Shown here piece by piece: positions 56,331 through 64,000 of a DNA stretch of 64,000 bases (its first letter is position 1; each line of letters starts with the position of its first letter). This DNA is from Antedon bifida (taxonomy: Eukaryota > Echinodermata > Crinoidea > Comatulida > Antedonidae). The position numbers were made by a program, and so were the translations under genes. Location: contig OY727093.1 of assembly GCA_963402885.1 (NCBI GenBank), positions 27,279,409 through 27,343,408 of the forward strand, given 5' to 3'. Below the pieces are notes generated by a model. That model made no database searches, was not told the DNA's origin, and saw only the letters and a program-made list of their open reading frames with translations.

Positions 56331-56420
56331 CGAAAACCCGGAAAAATGTAATTATATCTGTATCTTATAATAATAGAAATAAACAATAAGTTGGCACAAA
56401 TTGTATCTCAATATTGCTTA
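56310..56420 (+). pseudogene. Decayed copy of the gene 3 start exon
   Basis: AATACGAAAACCCGGAAAAA then TGTAATT resembles the end of exon 52899-52930 and its donor, and the next 80 bases track 52931-53010 (AATAATAGAAATAAA, TTGTATCTCAAT). There is no ATG and the donor has changed, so it is a duplicated relic. Confidence 0.55.
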
Positions 56421-56539
56421 AAAACGTTATTTGTTTTAATTCATTTTTCTACTAATGAATCAAAAATAAAATGGCAATACATGGAGTAGCCTAGGTGACA
56501 ACAAAATAATTAAAATTGAATTTAAATAAACAAATTTAA

Positions 56540-58075
56540 CTAGACATGAAACTCGTCACTTTGACGAGTTAGTTATCCGCACAACGACAAACGCCACGTG
56601 CACGTCATACGTTGGAATATTGCACACAGATAAAGATTATGGCATTATGACAAGAACTGAAGAATATGATATGCTGTTAGTGCTGAATTCTGTCAATTTG
56701 TGTCATATAGTATATACATGCAAAGAGTATAATCTGTATACATATTACATACAGTGTAGAATAGGTGAAATTACGGGACCCGCCATTTATTCCAATTTTT
56801 AACATGGCGACGGTATCAAAATGAAACACTTAAATAGCAATTTCTGGAGGAAATTATCTCAGGAACAACATATTAACGTGTAGAAGAAATTTGAATACGT
56901 AAAATATAGATGCGCACCCTTTTAAATGTGATGAACTATTACGCAAAATATGAAAATACGACTTTTTTTATTCAACTGGCCATATGATGACGTCACAACA
57001 TCCGATTGGCAAAATGTTTACATGAATTCGTATCTACAATCCAATAGCTTCCAGAAAACGTTTTAATCGTGATTATCACATTTTATTCTTACGAGCTATT
57101 ACAGATTAAAATTTACTGTAAAGATGAAATTAATGACTCACATAATTAAAATTTTTAGGCATGATGACGTCATAAAAATTAAAATATTTTTATCTCATGC
57201 TAAAGAAAGTTGATTGACCTACACAATATATAAATTTAGGAGTAAAAGGAATACAGATAAGCGTGATGCGCTCCATTGAATGTGATGAGCAATGACGAAA
57301 GAGACAAAAATCCATTATTTTACATTCGTGTGGCCATACGATGACGTCACAATGTTTTTTTAGCCTTATCGATGCATGATCCGATATCTACAACTCATCA
57401 ACTTCTAGATTTTGTAATAAAAATAAACGGTTCACGGTTTACTTTAGAAACTATGACTGTTTAAAAAAAGACATAATTTTGACGATTTTTTAAGCTTTTT
57501 CATAAAAAACGTGCACGAATTGTCTAATTCAACGTGTTCGTATGGCGTTATTCAAACTGGAAAAGGTCTAAATTGTTTTCAAAATTACTAGGAAAGACTT
57601 GAAAAATATAATTCAAGAGAAAAAAATATGTTTTTAACGCTACGTGCGCACCGCGTGCGTAAAAAATTGCGCGCCCGTGGGAATTTTTGACATGCTCAAA
57701 ATGACAAGAAACGCATAAAAAGTTGATTAGAAATAAATTTTGCGCATTTTGAAATTTTAAATGCGCGTGCGCGCGTAACTTCTTGTGAAACATGCCATTT
57801 TTAATCCGTAGAAAGTTTGCCCCTGATATGACTTAAATTTTGTCAAAGTGTCAATACTAAATGACTTTTGGTTTTTAATCTATAATCAATCATTGAAATT
57901 CATAAAATTGCGCGTAAGTCACGTTGCGCAACTATGACGTCATTCAAAAATAGGAGGTGCACAACTTCACGTAAATGCCCATATGTTGTCAAAGTTATGA
58001 AATGTTATGTTTACACATTTTAGAGAAACGCGACTCAAAAAAAAGGAAGGAAGGATCCAAGAATAATACAGAAAA
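56540..58075 (-). repeat. Helitron-like array unit A
   Basis: About 1.54 kb from CTAGACATG to the next CTAG. On the minus strand it ends with a hairpin (AACTCGTCA AAG TGACGAGTT) about 7 nt before CTAG, the layout of a Helitron 3' terminus. Several TGACGTCA palindromes lie inside. No Rep/helicase frame is present, so it would be non-autonomous. Satellite DNA of unknown origin is the alternative. Confidence 0.5.
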
Positions 58076-59610
58076 CTAGATTTGAACTCGTCACTTTGAC
58101 GAGTTCGGGTTATCCGCGCAAACGCAACATGCACATACTTATAACTATATGAACCTCAACAATTATTATGCCATCCTATGACATGAATTAAGAATGTTTA
58201 CAGTGCTGAATTGTACCTATTATGTAGCATACACCATATTACAGTATTTTACAGAATAAACTGTATTATGTTATATACAGTGTAGCATAGACGAAATTAC
58301 GAGACCCATCTTCTAAATCCAATTATTAACATGATGACATCATCAAATTGACATATAAAGATAACTATTTTAGAAGACAATTATCTAAATAATTACATTA
58401 ATACAAATATGAAGAATTTTGAGCACGTAAAAGTGAGATGCGCTCTCGTTTAAACGCAATGAACTTTTACGCAAGAGATGAAAATATGACTTTTTGAATT
58501 CAACTGGCCATATGATGACGTCACAACATCTGATTGGCAAAATATTCACATACATTCGTATCTACAATCCAATAGCTTCCAGAAAACGTTTTAATCATGA
58601 TTATCACTTTTTATTCTAACGAGCTATAACAGATTGAAATTTACTGTAAAGATGAAAATAGGGGACCCACGTTATTTACTTTTTTATACATGATGACGTC
58701 ATAAAAATTAAAATATTTTTAACTCATGCGAAAGATAGTTGATTGACCTAGAGAGTATTAAAATATCTGTGGAAATGGAATACGTATAAGCGAGATGCGC
58801 TCTATTTAATGTGATGAGCAATAACGAAAGAGTAAAAAATCCTATATTTTACATTCGTGTGGCCATACGATGACGTCATAACATTCGAGGGGTAAAGATT
58901 CTGCATGAATTCATATCTACAACATATCTGCTTACATATTAAATTAAAAAAATTGGGGGTCACCTTCGATCCTGAAAAGCTATAATAGATTTAAAATAGG
59001 CATATATTTGACAATATTTTGTAACTTTTTCAACTAAAACGCGCGCAAATGTTATAAATCAACGTGTTCGTATGACGTCATTTTAATTTGAAATGATGTC
59101 AATCTTTTTTTAAATGACTAGGAAAGGCTGGAAAATCACAATTCAAGAGAAAAAAACTTGTTTTTCATGCTCCGTGCGCACCTTACGCGTAATTTTTTTC
59201 GCGCACGCGGGAATTTTTGACATGCTCAAAATGTCATGATCAGCGCAGAAAATTGATTAGAAATTAATTTTGCGCATTTTGAAATTTTAAATGCGTGTGC
59301 GCGCGTAATTTCTTGTAAAACACGTAATTTTTAATCCATAGAAAGTTTGCGCTTGATATGACTTAAATTTTCACCAAGTGCCAATACAAAATTACTTTTA
59401 TTTTTTATCCTATGATCAATCATTAAAATTCATAAAATCGCGCGCAAGTCACGTTACGCAACTCTGACGTCATTCAAAATATGGAGGTGCACAACTTCAG
59501 GTAAATGTCCATATAATGACAAAGTTATACAAAAGATATATTCACAAGCAATAGGGGATATGCTGCTCACAAAAATCCGGGAAAGAAAGAAGAACAAAGA
59601 TGATGAAAAA
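58076..59610 (-). repeat. Helitron-like array unit B
   Basis: About 1.54 kb, CTAGATTTGAACTCG type, with the hairpin arms GAACTCGTCA and TGACGAGTTC. It ends in GGGAAAGAAAGAAGAA plus a variable tail. It resembles unit A throughout, although the ends differ. Confidence 0.55.
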
Positions 59611-60770
59611 CTAGATTTGAACTCGTCACTTTGACGAGTTCGGGTTATCCGCGCAAACGCAACATGCACATACTTAACCATATGAACCTCGACAATTATT
59701 ATGCCATCCTATGACATGAAATAAATATGTTTACAGTGCTGAATTGTACCTATTATGTAGCATACATCATATTACAGTATTTTACAGAATAAACTGTATA
59801 TGTTATATACAGTGTAGCATAGACAAAATTATGAGACCCATCTTTTAAATCCAATTATTAACACGATGACGTCATCAAATTGACATATAAAGATAACAAT
59901 TTTAGAAGATAATTATCTAAATAATTACATTAAATCAAATTTGAAGAATTTTGGGCACGTAAAAGTGAGATGCGCTCTATTTAATATGATGAGCAATAAC
60001 GAAAGAGTAAAAAATCCTATATTTTACATTCGTGTGGCCATACGATGACGTCATAACATCCGAGTGGTAAAGGTTCTGCATGAATTCATATCTACAACAT
60101 ATCTGCTTACATATTAAATTTAAAAAATTGGGGGTCGTGGATGATCCTGAGGAGCTATAATAGATTAAAAATAGGCTTAATTTTGACAATATGTTGTCAC
60201 TTTTGCAACTAAAACGCGCGCAAATTGTCTAAATCAACGTGTTCGTATGACGTCATTTTAATTTGAAATGATGTAAATCTTTTTTAAAATGACTAAGAAA
60301 GGCTGTAAAATCATAATTCAAGAAAAAAACACATGATTTTCATGCTCCGTGCGCACCTTACGCGTAATTTTTTTCGCGCGCGTGGGAATTTTTGACATGT
60401 TTAAATTGTCATGATCAGCGTAGAAAGTTGATTAGAAATTAATTTTGCGCATTTTAAAATTTTAAATGCGCGTGCACGCGTAACTTCTTGTGAAACATGT
60501 CATTTTTAATCCATAGAAAGTTTGCCCTTGATATGACTTAAATTTTCACTAAGTGTCAAAACAAAATGACTTTTGGTTTATAATCTATGATCAATCATTG
60601 AAATTCATAAAATCGCACGTAACTTACGCTGCGCGACTCTAACGTCATTAAAAATATGGAGGTGCACAATTTCACGTAAATTTCCATATGTTGACCAAGT
60701 TATGAAATGTCATGTTTACAAGAATGACAGATATGCGTGACACAAAATTCTGGGAAAGAAAGAAGAATAA
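59611..60770 (-). repeat. Helitron-like array unit C (shorter)
   Basis: About 1.16 kb. It starts as unit B does but lacks an internal block of some 370 bp (after about 59970) present in the other units. It ends GGGAAAGAAAGAAGAATAA before CTAG. Confidence 0.55.
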
Positions 60771-62040
60771 CTAGATCTTAACTCGTCACTTGAGGACGAG
60801 TTTGGTTATCCGCCCGCAACAAACGTATCTTGCGCATTCAAGTACTTTTCAATCATGACTTTTCCAAAAAGTAGCCTATTCGAAAATAAAACTCCCTTTC
60901 AGTGTAATAAGCAAATAAATCCTTTTATTTAATTATTTTCCCGTGACGGGATTCGATCCCGGTACCTCTGATACCAACGTCGGTTGCACTACACATCGAG
61001 CCATGTGAGCACCTGCTGAAGAAAATCCGAAGAACAATTACTCGTTCATTCGGTATGTCGTGAACCCCTCGATGCAAGTTGATTATTACCTATCAAACTA
61101 AATCATAATTTTTACTATAATAAAATCTTCACACATTTTAAACAGTAACATATTATGAAAGTTCATACTTTCAAGTTTTATATATTAAAATGTGAAGTAA
61201 AAAGATAAACGTTATGTTTATTGTTTTGCTCTTTGAAAATGTTAGTGTTTGTTTGATGATCAAAATTTCAAAAATTATATTTAATATGCACATAATGTAG
61301 CCATCAAACACGTTTTAGCATTCAAGACTATAATAAATCCGACCTATGATTCATACACTGCAAGAAAATAAAATAAAAAATGGGGGTAACCTTGCATTCT
61401 GATGAACTGTATCGTTTTTAAAAGTAGACATATTTTGCAACATTTTCACAATTATTAGACATTTTACGTGCGCAACCAGTCATGTTTAACGTGCTCGTGT
61501 AACGCCATTTCCAGTTGAATAGTGAATAAAATAACGCAAAATTGTTAACTGAAGTTTGAAAAACACAGTCTATGCAAAATAAAGGCTCATACGCGTTCCC
61601 TGCGCCGTGCGCGCGTGAAAATGTGCGCATCTGGTGGGAATTTTTTAAACGCTTAAAATGACCTGAAACGTGCGCTAATTTAATCAGAAAATGATTTGAA
61701 GCATTTTAAAATTTCAAACGCCGTTTACGCGCGCACTTTCTAATGTTACAAAATTCGGTAGCGTCAAAACAGTTTACAATTGATGTGAAGCAACCGTGGC
61801 TGAAAATTTCGTTAAAAAATATTTATTTGTTTCAAAGTTATGATCAATTTAAGAATTTCAGAAATTCGCGCGTAACTTACGCTACGTGACTCTGACAGCG
61901 TCCAAAAGCTTCGCAGTACAACTTCAGTTAAATGTCTAAATGTTTAGAAAGTTACAAAATGTTATGTTAACACGTTGCAGAGAAACAGCGTGCACAAAAT
62001 CTGAGAAAGAAAGAAGAATAATAAAAAAAAGTAACACTAC
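60771..62040 (-). repeat. Helitron-like array unit D, diverged
   Basis: It starts CTAGATCTTAACTCG with an imperfect hairpin (CTCGTC, then GACGAG). The left part is unlike the other units and carries a tRNA-like segment. From about 61370 it follows the common unit weakly (GGGGGTAACC, GCGCGTAACTTACGCTACG). It appears older or from another subfamily. Confidence 0.5.
60950..61020 (-). repeat. tRNA-derived SINE-like segment in unit D
   Basis: The reverse complement has TGGCTCGATGTGTAGTGCAA (A-box-like) and CCGGGATCGAATCCCG (B box with T-arm pairing). No matching acceptor stem is present, so it is not a functional tRNA gene. Confidence 0.5.
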
Positions 62041-62198
62041 AATTCCAAGGGCTTATCCGCTTGAGGCGGATAACCAACAAAGAAGATAAAAAAAGAAACG
62101 TGACAATAACAAGGGTTATCCGCAACTAAGTTGCGGATAACCAAAAAAGATATTTACAATCACATGGGTTATCCTGCAACTAAGTTGCGGATAACCAA
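62041..62198. repeat. Three consecutive GGTTATCCGC hairpins
   Basis: Three short inverted repeats follow each other about 50-60 bp apart: CTTATCCGC/GCGGATAAC with a TTGAG loop (about 62051), GGTTATCCGCAAC/GTTGCGGATAACC (about 62113), and a copy with one inserted T (about 62168). They share the TTATCCGC sequence found beside every array hairpin and may be stripped element ends. Confidence 0.75.
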
Positions 62199-63713
62199 CT
62201 AGATTTGAACTCGTCAAAGTGACGGGACGGGTTATCCGCGCAAACGCAACATGCACATACGTTTAAAATATATGAACGCCGACAATTATTATACCATCTT
62301 ATGACATGAATTAAATATGTTTACAGTGCTGAATTGTACCTATTTTGTAGCATACAGCATATTACAGTATTTACAGAATACATTGTATGTTGTATACAGT
62401 GCAGCATAGACGAAATTTCGAGACCCATCTTTTAAATCCAATTATTAACAAGATGACGTCATCAAATTGACATATAAAGATAACAATTTTTGAAGATAAT
62501 TATCTAAATAATTACATTAATACAAATTTGAAGAATTTTGAGCACGTAAAAGTGAGATGCGCTCTCGTTTAAATGCAATGAACTTTTACGCAAGAGATGA
62601 AAATATGACTTTTTGAATTCAACTGGCCATATGATGACGTCACAACATCTGTTTGGCAAAATATTCACATGAATTTGTATCTACAATCCAATAGCTTCCA
62701 GAAAACGTTTTAATCATGATTATCACTTTTTATTCTGACGAGTTATAACAGATTGAAATTTACTGTAAAGATGAAAATAGGTGACCCACGTTATTTACAT
62801 TTTTAGACATGATGACGTCATAAAAATTAAAATATTTTTAACTCATGCGAAAGATAGCTGATTGACCTAGACAGTATTAAAATATATGAGGAAATGGAAT
62901 ACGTATAAGCGAGATGCGCTCTATTTAATGTAATGAGCAATAACGAAACAGTCAAAAATCCAATATTTTACATTCGTGTGGCCATACGATGACGTCATAA
63001 CATCCGAGGGGTAAAGATTCTGCATGAATTCATATCTACAACATATCTGCTTACATATTACATTAAAAAAATTGGGGGTAACGGTTGATCCTGAGGAGCT
63101 ATAATAGATTCAAAATAGGCATAATTTTGACAAAATTTTGTCACTTTTGCAACTAAAGCGCGCGCAAATGGTCTAAATCAACGTGTTCGTATGACGTCAT
63201 TTTAATTTGAAATGATGTAAATCTTTTTTAAAATGACTAAGAAAGGCTGTAAAATCATAATTCAAGAAAAAAACACATGATTTTCATGCTCCGTGCGCAC
63301 CTTACGCGTAATTTTTTTCGCGCGCGTGGGAATTTTTGACATGTTTAAATTGTCATGATCAGCGTAGAAAGTTGATTAGAAATTAATTTTGCGCATTTTT
63401 AAATTTTAAATGCGCGTGCGCGCGTAACTTCTTGTGAAACATGTCATTTTTAATCCATAGAAAGTTTGCCCTTGATATGACTTAAATTTTCACTAAGTGT
63501 CAATACAAAATGACTTTTGGTTTATAATCTATGATCAATCATTGAAATTCATAAAATCGCGCGTAACTTACGCTGCGCGACTCTAACGTCATTAAAAATA
63601 TGGAGGTGCACAACTTCAGGTAAATGTCCATATAATGACAAAGTTATACAAAAGATATATTCACAAGCAATAGGGGATATGCGACGCACAAAAATCCGGG
63701 AAAGAAAGAAGAA
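62199..63713 (-). repeat. Helitron-like array unit E
   Basis: About 1.52 kb, very similar to unit B. Its terminal hairpin is altered on one side (CTCGTCAAAGTGACGGGACG). It carries multiple TGACGTCA sites and ends GGGAAAGAAAGAAGAA before CTAG. Confidence 0.55.
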
Positions 63714-64000
63714 CTAGACATGAAACTCGTCACTTTGACGAGTTAGTTATCCGCACAACAAACGCCACGTGCACGTCATACGTTAGAATTTTGCACCCAG
63801 AAAAAGATTATGGCATTATGACCTGATCTGAAGAATATGATATGTTGTTAGTGCTGAATTCTGTAAATTTTGTGTCATATAGTACATACAGTATAAACAG
63901 TATAATCTGTATACATATTACATACAGTGTAGAATAGGTGAAATTACGGGACCCGCCATTTATTCCATTTTTTAACATGGCGACGGTATCAAAATGAAAC
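63714..64000 (-). repeat. Helitron-like array unit F, cut by the window edge
   Basis: It restarts with CTAGACATGAAACTCG and follows unit A closely through the last base (ACATGGCGACGGTATCAAAA). The array is therefore likely to continue, with A-type and B-type units interspersed. Confidence 0.55.

Noticed and set aside
60950-61020. Functional tRNA gene on the minus strand
   Set aside because: A and B boxes are present but no acceptor stem can be formed, so a SINE-like fragment is the better reading.
57548-63000. Short open frames within the array units (for example 57548-57793 and 59454-59681)
   Set aside because: They are not conserved as open frames between units and show no recognisable domain.
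56540-64000. CRISPR-like or prokaryotic repeat array
   Set aside because: Units are about 1.5 kb with no short regularly spaced repeats, and the surroundings are clearly spliced eukaryotic genes.

Overview
The window looks like AT-rich nuclear DNA from a marine invertebrate, most likely a deuterostome such as an echinoderm. This is inferred from spliced genes with GT-AG introns, a mix of Ty3/Gypsy, L2, CR1, L1/Tx1 and Penelope retroelements, and the scattered palindrome TAGGCCTA. I cannot name the species. No prokaryotic gene, rRNA, functional tRNA gene or CRISPR array was seen.

The main content is a plus-strand tandem cluster of three related genes. Gene 1 (about 332-27810) and gene 2 (about 33450-46011) encode Roco-type GTPases joined to death-fold domains. 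Joining exons by splice signals and reading phase gives: a chain of tiny exons, one exon with two death-effector-like (DED) domains, a Roc GTPase (P-loop GQERVGKT, switch motif DFAGQ, GTHRE in the guanine-specificity position), a COR region, a Cys/His-containing linker and a C-terminal Death domain. Gene 1 also has a 513-nt exon between linker and Death domain that looks like a further DED pair; gene 2 lacks it. Every reading phase agrees at every junction in both genes. Gene 2 has an in-frame TAG as the last codon of a COR exon where gene 1 has CAG. Gene 3 begins at 52899 with an ATG exon and three phase-matched tiny exons and runs off the right edge.

Gene 1 is stretched to about 25 kb by transposons: a broken Ty3/Gypsy element (6194-11014), an L2-like LINE (about 12295-14875), an L2 remnant (about 16170-16530), a Penelope-like element with a GIY-YIG endonuclease and inverted ends (19215-21473), a CR1-like LINE with a PHD-finger ORF1 (about 22150-26370) and, in the 3' UTR, an L1/Tx1-like LINE with a 13-bp target-site duplication (27839-30275). 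Gene 2 is nearly free of them. It does carry a perfect 91-bp inverted repeat copied from its own second DED.

The right end (56540-64000) is a head-to-tail array of about 1.5-kb units. Each unit begins with CTAG and a short hairpin and carries several TGACGTCA sites. A tandem run of non-autonomous Helitron-like elements is the best guess. The stretches 30289-33449, 46012-48849 and 49322-52880 show no recognisable gene.

The likely job of the encoded proteins is innate-immune or cell-death signalling: death-fold domains would recruit partners while the Roc-COR module acts as a GTP-dependent switch and dimerisation unit. That role is inferred from domain families only.
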